Of a DNA stretch of 64,000 nucleotides, positions 28,261 through 37,578 are shown in pieces. The stretch comes from JAAUTT01 sp038213375 (GTDB lineage Bacteria; Bacteroidota; Bacteroidia; Bacteroidales; JAAUTT01). Location of the stretch: assembly GCA_038213375.1 (NCBI GenBank), contig JBBQTB010000022.1, forward strand, positions 23,559 through 87,558, written 5' to 3'. Each line of letters begins with the position of its first letter. Position 1 is the first letter of the stretch. The position numbers and the translations under genes were made by a program. The notes under the pieces were generated by a model. That model had not been told where the DNA came from. It did not search any database and saw nothing but the letters and a program-made list of their open reading frames with translations.

Positions 28261-30696
28261 ATGAAAGTAAGCCAGTTAAATAAATACATTTCAATTCTTT
28301 CTTTTTTCTTTTTTTGTGGTGGTAATTTGTTCGCGCAGGACAAGAAATCAATAGAGGCTCTTTATATTTCCCATCCTTTGGTAATTGATGGTGTGCTTGA
28401 TGATTCGGTTTATGAAATGGTGAAACCGGCAAAGGATTTTGTACAAATACAACCATACAACGGCAAACCATCCTTTCAACCTTCAGAAGTATATTATTTT
28501 TATGATCAAACTGCAATATATGTTGGCGCTATGCTTTATGATAGTGCACCCGATAGTATTTTCAACTTTTTTTCGGAACGTGATGATATAGGTATGTCCG
28601 ATTACTTTGGCGTGTATTTAGACCCTTATAATCAGGGACAATTGGCATATGGGTTTTTTATTACTCCCGCTGGTGTACAAACTGATATTAAGGCTGTAAA
28701 AAGTGATTTTGATAGTGAAGATGACACTTGGAATGCTGTTTGGGAAAGCAAAACAAAAATAACTGAAAAAGGGTGGGTAGTTGAGATGCGTATTCCATAT
28801 TCTGCATTACGTTTTTCGGAAAAAGCCCACTCAAATTGGGGGTTAAATATGTTTCGGAATATTCGTCGTTACAATTCCAACAACTCTTGGAACCTGGTTG
28901 ATCGAAAAGTGTCAGGTTTTATTCATCAGGAGGGTCAGTTGAGCGGTATAAAAAATATAAAACCTCCTGTGCGTTTGTCTTTTAGTCCTTATTCATCATC
29001 ATATTTTCAGGTTGCCGGAGGGAAAAATACGACCGACTTTTTATACAAAGGTGGTTTGGATTTAAAATATGGAATTAATGAAAGTTTTACACTTGATATG
29101 ATGCTGATACCCGATTTTGGCCAAATACAATCGGATGACAAACAATTGAATCTTTCGCCATATGAATTATTTTATAGTGAAAAGAGACAATTTTTTACCG
29201 AAGGAACAGAACTTTTTCAACGGGGAAATATTTTTTATTCCCGCCGCATTGGAGCAGCACCCAAATTTGCCGATAAACCTTCCCAGTCGTTGGTTGAGCA
29301 CGAAGTTGTGGATTATAATCCTAGCGAGACACAGCTTATTAACGCCAGCAAAATTTCGGGTCGCACTGCCAATGGATGGGGTCTCGGATTTTTAAATTCT
29401 AATTCATTAGCTTCATATGCTACTTTACGTGATACGATAACCGGAGCCAAGCGTAAAATTCAGGTGCAACCATTTACTAATTATAACGTGTCGGTTGTTG
29501 ATAAGTCATTAAAAAATAATTCTTACATAAGCATTATAAATTCAAATGTTTCGATGGTAGATAATCCGTTTTTGGCTAACGTTACGGCTACCGAATTTCA
29601 GTTTCGCGATAAATCGATGAAATTTGCACTCAAAGGAAAGGCTGGCTTGAGTACACGAGGCGACACCGCAAGACAAAACGGTTATTTTGCAAGTTTAGGA
29701 ATTGATAAAAACCGGGGAAATCTGCAATATGGTATTTTACAAAATGTTTATTCGGATAAATTCAACCCCAACGATCTGGGATATCTTCACAATAACAATC
29801 AGCTTCTAACAGAGGCGTATATTTATTATCAAATAATTGAGCCTTTCTGGAAGATTCGCGAATGCAATGGAAATCTTTGGTGGGATTATACACGTATATT
29901 TAATCCGAGTGCCGTCTTTGACAATAAATTTGGGTTTAATGTCCGTACCTTACTTAAAAATAATTACCGCATTTCTGTAAACGGAGGGTATGGCACTGAA
30001 AAGCACGATTATTTCGAGCCTCGTGTAAGTGGCAGGTATTTTGTTAGTCCACATCTGTTTTGGTATAATTATAAATTAACTACTGATACGCGTAAACCTT
30101 TATGGGGATATTTTCATTATGGTGGTTATAAATTACCAGGCACTGACCGACATGGTTACATGGGCAATGTAGAAATTTATTTAAGGATTGGCCAAAGACT
30201 TCAGTTTTCTTACATGGGAAGTTTCAATACTGATATAAACGACTATGGATTTGTTGATAAAACAAATGATGACCAGAGCATTTATTTCGCACAAAGAAAC
30301 GTTCACACACTCGAAAATATTTTTATCACCTCATATGCTTTCAATAATAAAACGACCATAAGTATTCGTGCAAGACATTATTGGTCGGGAGCAGCAAATA
30401 AAAAATATTACCAGTTACAAACCAGTGGAAATTTGCAAACTGACGATACTTACACCCAAAATAAAGATACCAATTATAATGCTTTTAATGTTGATATGTT
30501 ATTTCGATGGATATTTGCACCTGGGTCGGAATTATCTTTCGCCTGGAAGAACTCCATATCAACAAGCGGCAATGAAGTTTTGGGAGGGTATTGGCGCAAC
30601 CTTGATCGTACCTGGCATAGCGATCAAATAAACAGCCTTTCATTAAAAGTTTTGTACTATATTGATTACAATCGGATACATAGAAAACGTGTTTGA
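28261..30696 (+). CDS. DUF5916 outer-membrane protein with CBM9-like N-terminus
   Basis: The 811-residue protein starts at the ATG at 28261, since only this start gives a proper signal peptide (ending in GGNLFAQ); an upstream ATG at 28177 would place 28 residues before it. The N-terminal domain (about 30-220) resembles carbohydrate-binding family 9 (YFYDQTAIYVGAMLYDS, DEFGVYLDPY-like DYFGVYLDPYNQG). The remainder is a DUF5916 beta-rich domain, probably an outer-membrane barrel, with the family-typical YSEKRQFFTEG and YSRRIG. The function is unknown; the family is nearly restricted to Bacteroidota and relatives. It is monocistronic. Confidence 0.85.
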   Translation: MKVSQLNKYISILSFFFFCGGNLFAQDKKSIEALYISHPLVIDGVLDDSVYEMVKPAKDFVQIQPYNGKPSFQPSEVYYFYDQTAIYVGAMLYDSAPDSIFNFFSERDDIGMSDYFGVYLDPYNQGQLAYGFFITPAGVQTDIKAVKSDFDSEDDTWNAVWESKTKITEKGWVVEMRIPYSALRFSEKAHSNWGLNMFRNIRRYNSNNSWNLVDRKVSGFIHQEGQLSGIKNIKPPVRLSFSPYSSSYFQVAGGKNTTDFLYKGGLDLKYGINESFTLDMMLIPDFGQIQSDDKQLNLSPYELFYSEKRQFFTEGTELFQRGNIFYSRRIGAAPKFADKPSQSLVEHEVVDYNPSETQLINASKISGRTANGWGLGFLNSNSLASYATLRDTITGAKRKIQVQPFTNYNVSVVDKSLKNNSYISIINSNVSMVDNPFLANVTATEFQFRDKSMKFALKGKAGLSTRGDTARQNGYFASLGIDKNRGNLQYGILQNVYSDKFNPNDLGYLHNNNQLLTEAYIYYQIIEPFWKIRECNGNLWWDYTRIFNPSAVFDNKFGFNVRTLLKNNYRISVNGGYGTEKHDYFEPRVSGRYFVSPHLFWYNYKLTTDTRKPLWGYFHYGGYKLPGTDRHGYMGNVEIYLRIGQRLQFSYMGSFNTDINDYGFVDKTNDDQSIYFAQRNVHTLENIFITSYAFNNKTTISIRARHYWSGAANKKYYQLQTSGNLQTDDTYTQNKDTNYNAFNVDMLFRWIFAPGSELSFAWKNSISTSGNEVLGGYWRNLDRTWHSDQINSLSLKVLYYIDYNRIHRKRV

Positions 30697-30810
30697 GCTT
30701 GATTGCGATAAGATTTATGAACTGTTAACATCAATAAATAATATCCGGCTTTTGCAATAAACAAGAAAAACTGCTGTTTCAAGATTATGCAGGTAATGGT
30801 TAAATTTTTT

Positions 30811-30818
30811 TATATTTG
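30811..30818 (+). promoter_or_regulatory. -7 box (TATATTTG) of the M23 peptidase gene
   Basis: An exact TAnnTTTG match lies about 100 bp before the ATG at 30917. Confidence 0.4.
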
Positions 30819-30916
30819 CTGCAGAACCCCAAAAAGTTCGTTTTTCATATTGATTTGGAAAAGATCAATTAATGGATGAAGAATTATACAGTATAAGACA
30901 ATTAAAACCTTATTGC

Positions 30917-31789
30917 ATGAGATTCAGACTTCTACTTCCCAGCTTTTGTATTTTAATTTTTAATTTTTCAACCCATGCATTTTCGCAAAAAGGGAATGAC
31001 ACAATTCCGGTTTCTCAGGAAGTAATTGAAGAAAACCTAGATGAAGATAATCTAAACGATTCTACCCTTAAAGAAACTGTTGTGATGTTGTTTGATTCAA
31101 TTGCTGTGCCTGCGTCAAAAATCTATCCGATATGGAGTAATGCCACCGTAAATCCATATAATATTGATTTAACTAAAAAACCAGATACTACATTTATCAG
31201 CCTCAGCGGTTATATTCACCCGGTACCGGGCAGAATTACTTCTAATTTTGGATTTCGTCGCTGGCGCTGGCATTATGGCACCGATCTTAAACTTCAGGTT
31301 GGAGACTCAGTTCACTGTGCTTTTTGTGGGATGATAAGGATTGCCAAAAAAAGCCGAACATTTGGTAATTATGTTGTAATTCGTCATGATAATGGACTTG
31401 AAACCATTTACGGGCATTTATCGAAAATTTTGGTAAATGTCAATCAACGCATTAAGGCTGGCGATGTGCTTGGTTTAGGAGGCAATACTGGTCGTTCTAC
31501 CGGACCGCACCTGCACTATGAGGTTCGTTACCTAGGAAATTCAATCAATCCTCTGGATATAATTAATATCGGAGATGGTAAGGTAATTAGCGATAGTTTA
31601 TTTCTTTGCAGGAGAAATTTCGAATATATCAATGAATTACGAAAAATTCGTTATTACGTGGTCCGCAGCGGCGATACGTTGGGGAGGATTGCATTAAAAA
31701 ACGGGGTATCTATCGTTCAAATTTGCAAACTGAACAACCTTCGACGTACATCGCTTCTTAAAATCGGACGACGAATAAGGTTTACCTGA
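30917..31789 (+). CDS. M23 (LytM) peptidase with C-terminal LysM
   Basis: This exported 290-residue protein cuts or regulates the cutting of peptidoglycan cross-links. I chose the ATG at 30917 because a signal peptide follows directly (MRFRLLLPSFCIL to AFSQ); 30872 would add 15 residues. The LytM domain is complete, with WHYGTDLKL (zinc His and Asp), IYGHLSKI and GPHLHYEVRY. A single LysM (YYVVRSGDTLGRIALKNG to the end) binds glycan strands. With an intact zinc site it may be an active endopeptidase rather than an EnvC/NlpD-like activator. Confidence 0.9.
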   Translation: MRFRLLLPSFCILIFNFSTHAFSQKGNDTIPVSQEVIEENLDEDNLNDSTLKETVVMLFDSIAVPASKIYPIWSNATVNPYNIDLTKKPDTTFISLSGYIHPVPGRITSNFGFRRWRWHYGTDLKLQVGDSVHCAFCGMIRIAKKSRTFGNYVVIRHDNGLETIYGHLSKILVNVNQRIKAGDVLGLGGNTGRSTGPHLHYEVRYLGNSINPLDIINIGDGKVISDSLFLCRRNFEYINELRKIRYYVVRSGDTLGRIALKNGVSIVQICKLNNLRRTSLLKIGRRIRFT

Positions 31790-31918
31790 ATCCATAGGTT
31801 CTCATCGAAATTAGTGTTGAAGGTATCCTAAAAAGCTTTAAATCTTATTGCAAGTTTTAAGTTTGAATTGTGTTATATTCATTCACTTTTTGATGATGTT
31901 ACAATAAGAATTTTGCGC

Positions 31919-32491
31919 ATGACCGACTCGGATTTAATCCACCGCCTTACTTTACGAGACGAATCAGCATTTAAGGAACTGATTGAAAAATATCAGTCAT
32001 TGGTGTATAATGCCTGCTTTCATTTGTTACACCAAAACTTGGATGCTGAAGATATTGCACAGGAAGTTTTTATTGAAGTATTCGAATCAATTCATCAATT
32101 CCGCAATGAATCAAAACTATCTACCTGGTTATATCGTATCTCCATCAATAAATCGCTGAATCATTTACGGAAAAATAAATTAAAAGGGATGCTCAACAGT
32201 ATTGAGAATTTTTTTTCCGGTGACCGAATTAGTAAGCTTGAAATTGAAGATGCATCAGCATTAAACTCACCTTTAACCATTGATTATAAAGAACGCAATC
32301 ATGTACTTCAAACGGCTATTGGTAGTTTGCCTGAAAATCAGCGATTGGCTTTTAGTATGCATAAGCTCGATGAACTTCCATATCAGGAAATATCAGAAAT
32401 AATGAATCTTTCATTAGCATCTGTGGAATCGTTAATCCATCGGGCAAAAATGAATTTGCAAAAGAAACTGATAAATTATTATAAAAGCTAA
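31919..32491 (+). CDS. ECF-type sigma factor
   Basis: The 190-residue protein has sigma region 2 (about 20-90, with DAEDIAQEVFIEVFESI) and region 4 (about 125-180, LPENQRLAF and LPYQEISEIMNLSLASVES). There is a linker of about 40 residues and no regions 1 or 3. I used the ATG at 31919; the TTG at 31868 is less likely. It heads a three-gene set with a zinc-finger anti-sigma and a Spy-like membrane protein. This is the arrangement seen for metal- or envelope-stress ECF systems, and autoregulation is expected. Confidence 0.92.
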   Translation: MTDSDLIHRLTLRDESAFKELIEKYQSLVYNACFHLLHQNLDAEDIAQEVFIEVFESIHQFRNESKLSTWLYRISINKSLNHLRKNKLKGMLNSIENFFSGDRISKLEIEDASALNSPLTIDYKERNHVLQTAIGSLPENQRLAFSMHKLDELPYQEISEIMNLSLASVESLIHRAKMNLQKKLINYYKS

Positions 32492-32553
32492 ATCAATTTG
32501 CGCAAGTTTTAAAAGAATTGGGTGTCAAATGAAATAGAAATGGGAATTTAACC

Positions 32554-33030
32554 ATGAAAACAAGAAAAAATATGAATTGTGGTCTGGTACAAAAAAACCT
32601 TTTGGAGTTTATTGAAGGTTCGTTGGCTGATAATGTCAGTTTCGAGGTTAAAAATCATATAGATTCTTGTGAACTTTGCTCCGGTTTGTACCGAAACGTA
32701 AAAGAGACTTATACCGCTTTTGCAAAAGAACGCTTACCGATACTGGATCCGTTCTTTTCCACACGTGTTTTATCAAGACTCCATAACATCGAGGTCATTG
32801 AAACCAACACAACCCATAAACTTATAAGGATATTGCAACCCATCGCGGCATCTGTTCTTCTTCTTATTGGAGTAACTGCAGGAATATATTTAGGTAAAAA
32901 TTTGGCAGGTTCTAAAACTATTGTTTCCACTGCAGTGATAAACAATGAAACGCTGGAAACATATGCCTCAGAATATTATTTGGATGATTTGGGTGAACAG
33001 AGTGTTTCGAATTTAATTAATAATGAATAA
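32554..33030 (+). CDS. membrane anti-sigma factor with zf-HC2 domain
   Basis: The 158-residue protein has an N-terminal HxxxCxxC zinc motif (His35, Cys39, Cys42). A linker and one transmembrane helix (about 100-118, IAASVLLLIGVTAGIYL) follow, with a short periplasmic tail. This is the standard layout of anti-sigma factors that hold an ECF sigma at the membrane. It starts 62 bp after the sigma gene and its stop overlaps the start of the next gene by 8 bp. Confidence 0.88.
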   Translation: MKTRKNMNCGLVQKNLLEFIEGSLADNVSFEVKNHIDSCELCSGLYRNVKETYTAFAKERLPILDPFFSTRVLSRLHNIEVIETNTTHKLIRILQPIAASVLLLIGVTAGIYLGKNLAGSKTIVSTAVINNETLETYASEYYLDDLGEQSVSNLINNE

Positions 33031-33577
33031 GGCCATGATAAATTATTTTCGGAAAATGAAATTTGCTATTTGGATTGTCATCATATTAACTGTGACCAAT
33101 CTGGCTACCATTGGAACTATCGTTTATCATACATATAAATGGAAATCCAATCATTTGAAGGGTGGTAAACAAACTGATCATGGAAGGTCAGGGAAATTTT
33201 TCCTTCAAAAGGAGCTCAATCTCAGTCCCCAACAGGAAGTGAAATATAAGGAGTATCGAGGCAATTTTTTTAGTGAATCGAATGCAATTTTTGGACAGTT
33301 AGAGTATAAAAGAACAGCCATGATTGCAGAAATGGCTAGGGTATTGCCGGATACCGTGAAACTTTATAAATATTCAGACGAAATTGGAGCATTGCATGCT
33401 TCGCTAAAACGTTTACAAATTAAGCATTTACTTGAACTCAAAAATATTTGTACGCCAGAACAAAATGTGAAACTCGATTCACTTTATCAACGACTTATTG
33501 GACCTGAAAGACCTATGAGGCATAGGGATTCGAAAGAAGGATGGACTCATGATAAGCCTAATTTAAAGGCTCAATGA
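33023..33577 (+). CDS. Spy/CpxP-like (heavy-metal-resistance type) periplasmic sensor
   Basis: The 184-residue protein has one N-terminal membrane anchor (about 12-34). The periplasmic part is all-helical, with LTxxQ-like repeats LNLSPQQEVKYKEYR (about 69-83) and KNICTPEQNVKLDSLY (about 143-158). Proteins of this kind sit with ECF sigma/anti-sigma pairs as metal or misfolding sensors (CnrX-like). The overlap with the anti-sigma gene implies translational coupling. Several His and Lys residues lie at the ends, but no defined metal site is visible. Confidence 0.82.
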   Translation: MNKAMINYFRKMKFAIWIVIILTVTNLATIGTIVYHTYKWKSNHLKGGKQTDHGRSGKFFLQKELNLSPQQEVKYKEYRGNFFSESNAIFGQLEYKRTAMIAEMARVLPDTVKLYKYSDEIGALHASLKRLQIKHLLELKNICTPEQNVKLDSLYQRLIGPERPMRHRDSKEGWTHDKPNLKAQ

Positions 33578-34130
33578 CTTTAACTTTATCTTGAAAGACT
33601 TTTCGGAATCTTGAAATTTTTGGTCTGATTTCATGAGAACAATACGGCCTTTTTTCATGAGAATTATAATAATTAATATGATAATTTTCAGCTTCGTAAA
33701 ATGAAGATAAAATTTCAATTTCAGTTAATATGGGTTTTTCATACGATCTTGATTTATCAATCATATTTTTAAACTCTTCTGCTAAATTCTTTTGCTCTTT
33801 CGAATGATAAAATATAACAGAACGGAATTGAAAGCCAACATCATTTCCTTGTTGGTTAAGAGATGTTGGGTCATGAATTAACCAAAAGACTTCCAATAGT
33901 TCTTCAAACGTAATTATTTCCATATCAAAAAAAATCTGGCATACCTCTGCATGCCCGGTATATCCTTCACATATCTCCCGATAGGATGGATTTATTATTT
34001 TACCTCCTGCATACCCGGGTATTACCTTGATGACACCTTTAAGTTGTTGGAATATTGCTTCAACACACCAAAAACAGCCCGCACCAAAAGTCGCTGTTTC
34101 TATACCGATTTCCCCATCTATTGATTTCAC
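33558..34130 (-). CDS. msrA: peptide-methionine (S)-S-oxide reductase
   Basis: MsrA repairs oxidised methionine. The 190-residue cytosolic protein has the catalytic GAGCFWCVEAIF (Cys19, with Cys22 next in line), GYAGG, HAEVCQIFFD and the FEELLEVFWLIHDPT core. The closing motif EIEILSSFYEAENYHINY is present. No MsrB domain is fused. Its 3' end overlaps the Spy-like gene by 20 bp in convergent orientation. Confidence 0.95.
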   Translation of the reverse strand: MKSIDGEIGIETATFGAGCFWCVEAIFQQLKGVIKVIPGYAGGKIINPSYREICEGYTGHAEVCQIFFDMEIITFEELLEVFWLIHDPTSLNQQGNDVGFQFRSVIFYHSKEQKNLAEEFKNMIDKSRSYEKPILTEIEILSSFYEAENYHINYYNSHEKRPYCSHEIRPKISRFRKVFQDKVKVIEPLN

Positions 34131-34426
34131 TGCTATTTAGTCTATTCAATTTTACGCTCTATAAAGTATTATCGCTTTTCACGAAAATTATTGTTGGCAA
34201 AAATTTCGAAGAATGAACGTTTTATAATTATTAAACGAGGTAAAAACCTACCTTATAGTTTGTTCGATATGTAAAACAATCAAAATTACTTAAAGTTGAA
34301 AAAAAGGGAAAATCAACTGCAAGAAATTCCTGAAGGGGTTGTCCAAAATGCAAATAGGATACCAAATTTATCAATAACTAAATTCCACATTATTTCAAAA
34401 CAATAAATACCAATATCGATGACATA

Positions 34427-34618
34427 ATGCAAGGTCAGAATCAACTAATGAAATCCATGGCAGCGCAGCGTCAGGAGGTACGCAGTTTACTAACCGATGA
34501 GCAAAAAATTCAATTTGATTCTAGAACGGTAAAAAAGGGTAGACGTTCAAAAATGAATCGTTGTATGGGATTTTCAGGATCTCCTAATCCTGAAACAGCA
34601 GCGCGTATGCCTGAATAA
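34427..34618 (+). pseudogene. C-terminal remnant of a Spy/LTxxQ-type protein
   Basis: This 63-codon frame (MQGQNQLMKSMAAQRQEV start) contains one LTxxQ-like unit, RSLLTDEQKIQFDS, followed by a basic tail with a Cys (SKMNRCMGF). It has no signal peptide or membrane helix, so it looks like the last third of a periplasmic Spy-like protein such as the one at 33023. The 296 bp upstream (34131-34426) hold no recognisable N-terminal half. It could also be a very short expressed gene. Confidence 0.45.
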
Positions 34619-34719
34619 TTTTGTAGTAAATAGTTAGTTTTTATCCTTGGTTCTATTGTGAAATAAAATCAGGGATTTATGTTTTTAATCGATACTTTTG
34701 ATAAATAAAATTTGGAAAT

Positions 34720-35895
34720 ATGAGGGTGAAAAATATAACGATAGCGCTTATAACATTTATTTTACAGATGAATTATATCTATTCCTGTAAAAAGGATGAC
34801 ACTAAATTGCCGGATCTCAAATTTTCGAATGTATCGATTTATGAGGGAAATACCGGTATTACGAAAGCTAAGGTTACTTTTACTTTATCTGAAACCAGAT
34901 CAAACGATGTTACATTCACATTTTCAACTGTTGATGGATCAGCTAAAGCAGGCGTCGATTATATTGAATCGAAAAATAATTCAGTAAGTATTCTCTCTGG
35001 CGAAAAATCCAAAACGATTGAAATATCAGTAATAGCGAATAATTATTTTGAATTTAATAAGGCATTCCAATTAGAACTTTCAGACATAAAAAATGCCACT
35101 ACAACTTTGAATAAGTTAACAATTACAATTTTAAATGATGACACTTATTTACCTCAGCTTTTGCCTGATGGATATATTACACCAAACACCTATCCCGGCA
35201 TGCAACTTGTTTGGAGTGATGAGTTTTCAGATGCTCAACTGAATACAGAATCGTGGAATTATGAAAAAGGGGCTAGTGGATGGGGAAATAATGAGCTTGA
35301 AAATTATACTGACTCAAAAGACAATACTTATTTAGAAAACGGGAATTTGATTATAAAAGCGATAAAAGGAAACGGGTCAAATACATATACCTCAGCACGG
35401 ATAACAACAAAGGGGAAAAAAGAGTTTACTTACGGCCGAATCGATATTAGGGCAAAACTGCCAAAAGGTAAAGGTATATGGCCGGCATTATGGATGTTGG
35501 GGGCAAATATTGATCAGGTAAACTGGCCGGCTTGCGGTGAAATTGATATCATGGAATTTCTGGGACACGATTTATCTACAGTATATGGTACTGTTCATTA
35601 CAATGGATCAGGACATCAATCCAAAGGAAGTAAATATGTATTGCCTACTACTGATAGTTTCTGCGAAAAATATCATATTTACACATTAGTATGGCAGGCA
35701 GATTATATGATTTGGTATGTCGATTACCAAAAATATTTTGAAGTTAGTGCAGGTGATATTGCTTTTTCAGCCTTTCAATTAAAGCAATTTTTAATTTTTA
35801 ATGTGGCGGTTGGTGGCAACTGGCCGGGGAATCCTGACGATACCACTGTATTTCCTCAATCGATGACTGTAGATTACGTTCGAGTATTTCAATAA
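34720..35895 (+). CDS. GH16 lipoprotein, beta-1,3-glucanase-like, with Calx-beta domain
   Basis: The 391-residue protein has a lipoprotein signal with the probable acylated Cys23 (YIYSCKKDD). A Calx-beta-type domain follows (about 33-137, VTFTFSTVDGSAKAGVDYI). The C-terminal GH16 domain (about 160-391) has the catalytic EIDIME, Glu274 and Glu279 with Asp276, in the extended form of laminarinase-type enzymes. RIDIRAKLPKGKGIWPALWM and GNWPG are typical for endo-beta-1,3-glucanases. It is probably on the outer membrane. No SusC/SusD pair is adjacent, so it is not part of a visible polysaccharide-utilisation locus. Confidence 0.9.
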   Translation: MRVKNITIALITFILQMNYIYSCKKDDTKLPDLKFSNVSIYEGNTGITKAKVTFTLSETRSNDVTFTFSTVDGSAKAGVDYIESKNNSVSILSGEKSKTIEISVIANNYFEFNKAFQLELSDIKNATTTLNKLTITILNDDTYLPQLLPDGYITPNTYPGMQLVWSDEFSDAQLNTESWNYEKGASGWGNNELENYTDSKDNTYLENGNLIIKAIKGNGSNTYTSARITTKGKKEFTYGRIDIRAKLPKGKGIWPALWMLGANIDQVNWPACGEIDIMEFLGHDLSTVYGTVHYNGSGHQSKGSKYVLPTTDSFCEKYHIYTLVWQADYMIWYVDYQKYFEVSAGDIAFSAFQLKQFLIFNVAVGGNWPGNPDDTTVFPQSMTVDYVRVFQ

Positions 35896-35943
35896 AAATT
35901 AAAGAGTATTTTGATAACTGGCAGAAGCTATACCCTATATCCA

Positions 35944-37182
35944 ATGGTTAAACTTCGTTTTAAAAGACTTTTTTTTGTATTAGGAAAGACGGGCATTCTT
36001 ATTCTATTTTTTTTGATTACAGAAAAGATTGTTGCACAACCACATGCATTGAAAATACTAACAATGGATGAGGCTGTACAAAGTGCGTTAGCGAATAATC
36101 CCAATGCCAAAAATGCCAAATTAAAAGTTCAGTTAGCTAATGCCAAAAAGCTTTCGATTGTGGTTTTTGGTAACACCGAGATTAATTATAAGCATGGTCA
36201 ACTATATTCAGCGGCTAATGATAATTATTTCGAATTTGTGCAGAATTTTGGATCGCCGGTAACTTCGATCCGAAAAGGCAACTACGTTAAGGAAATAATA
36301 AAGGTAAGTGAATATGAACAAAGACTTTCTATTAAAAAACTGACTGTTGAGGTGAAATCCTCATATATGAATTTGATATATCATCGAAATCGTCTAAAAA
36401 TTTTACGTGACGAGGCTAAATTATATACTGATTTTATCCGAAATGTGGGGCTTTATTATGGTTTGGGAGAAACTAATTTGCTTGATAAGATAAAGGCCGA
36501 AACCCAATACGCAGATATGCAAAATCAGCAGTTTCAGGCTGAGCAGGATTACCAAATTGCGATAAATCAATTACAGCAAATAGTATATACCAATGATAAT
36601 CTGTTACCTACCGATTCAATTTTTGAGATGTATTCCATAGAATTTAAGCGTGTTGGACCCGATAAGTTTTTCCCATTAGGTCATTTGTCTTATTATGAAG
36701 GAGTTTATCTTGTTTGTCAATCTGAATTGCAAATCGAACGTTCAAAGTTTTTTCCTGAAATTCATGCCGGATATTTTACTCATGAAATAGATAAAGTAAA
36801 AGGTTTTAATGGGTTTAAAGTTGGAGTTTCCTTTCCACTTTGGTTTTTACCCCAAAAGGCAAAAACTAAGGAAGCACTGATTAACTGCGATTTAGCACAA
36901 AATGAATTTGAATATCAGAAATTTACGCTGAATAAAACAATTGAAAGCCTTAAACTTCAACTTGATAAATTGTATGTACAAATTTCATTTTTTAGGGAAA
37001 ATGCATTAAATCAAGCCGATTTAATGATAAAAACTGCTTTCACACAGTTTACCAAGCAGGAAATAGAATACCTTGAATACTTACAAAGTTTAAGCGGTGC
37101 CCGTAAGATAAAACTCGATTACCTCGAAGCAATACGGCAGTATAATTTGGCTGCAATTCAGTTAGAATATTATATAAATTAA
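35944..37182 (+). CDS. TolC-family outer-membrane protein
   Basis: The 412-residue exported protein (from the ATG at 35944; signal region ending in KIVAQP) has the long helical repeats of TolC-type channels. LTMDEAVQSALANNPNAKNAKLKV is split between a conserved start helix and the periplasmic barrel. GLGETNLLDKIKAETQYAD is the matching second-half element, and there is a late coiled-coil section QLDKLYVQISFFRENALNQA. No inner-membrane pump or adaptor gene lies nearby, so the partner must be elsewhere. It follows the GH16 gene by 48 bp. Confidence 0.78.
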   Translation: MVKLRFKRLFFVLGKTGILILFFLITEKIVAQPHALKILTMDEAVQSALANNPNAKNAKLKVQLANAKKLSIVVFGNTEINYKHGQLYSAANDNYFEFVQNFGSPVTSIRKGNYVKEIIKVSEYEQRLSIKKLTVEVKSSYMNLIYHRNRLKILRDEAKLYTDFIRNVGLYYGLGETNLLDKIKAETQYADMQNQQFQAEQDYQIAINQLQQIVYTNDNLLPTDSIFEMYSIEFKRVGPDKFFPLGHLSYYEGVYLVCQSELQIERSKFFPEIHAGYFTHEIDKVKGFNGFKVGVSFPLWFLPQKAKTKEALINCDLAQNEFEYQKFTLNKTIESLKLQLDKLYVQISFFRENALNQADLMIKTAFTQFTKQEIEYLEYLQSLSGARKIKLDYLEAIRQYNLAAIQLEYYIN

Positions 37183-37578
37183 AAAATATATGTCAAGTGG
37201 AACACAGCAAACATAGTGGTCTTAGTAATTTTATTACAAACCTTCTATCTGACCTAATTGGATGCTCTTTCTTTCATAAAAAACCTTCACTGAATATTGA
37301 AATTATTGATAATAAATCTTTAAAAAAAGCTGCTTAAGTCGAACTGACGTTAAATAAATATATAAAGTCAATAAAAATTTGCCGTCCCGATAGGACTTGA
37401 AACGGAAGGTTTATTTTTGTTTATTACCATAATGTTGTCCCGATGGTACTTAAAATGAACATAAATGCTAAAAACTTGTGGAGAATAGGGTAATCATCGA
37501 ACAAATTTTTTTAATTTTATCGATTTACAAAAATATCTTTAAATTTGTTACCTAAAACCTAACCCAAAAACTCATTAA
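37183..37578. other. gene-free gap with two degenerate dispersed repeats
   Basis: No ORF of note is present. Two related palindromic units begin GTCCCGATAGGACTT (37384) and GTCCCGATGGTACTT (37437), 53 bp apart and in direct orientation. Similar short GTCCCGA units are scattered in Bacteroidota genomes (from memory). The rest is AT-rich leader of the next gene. Confidence 0.4.

Noticed and set aside
35944..37182. TolC-like gene as part of a complete efflux operon.
   Set aside because: No RND, ABC or adaptor gene is adjacent on either side.
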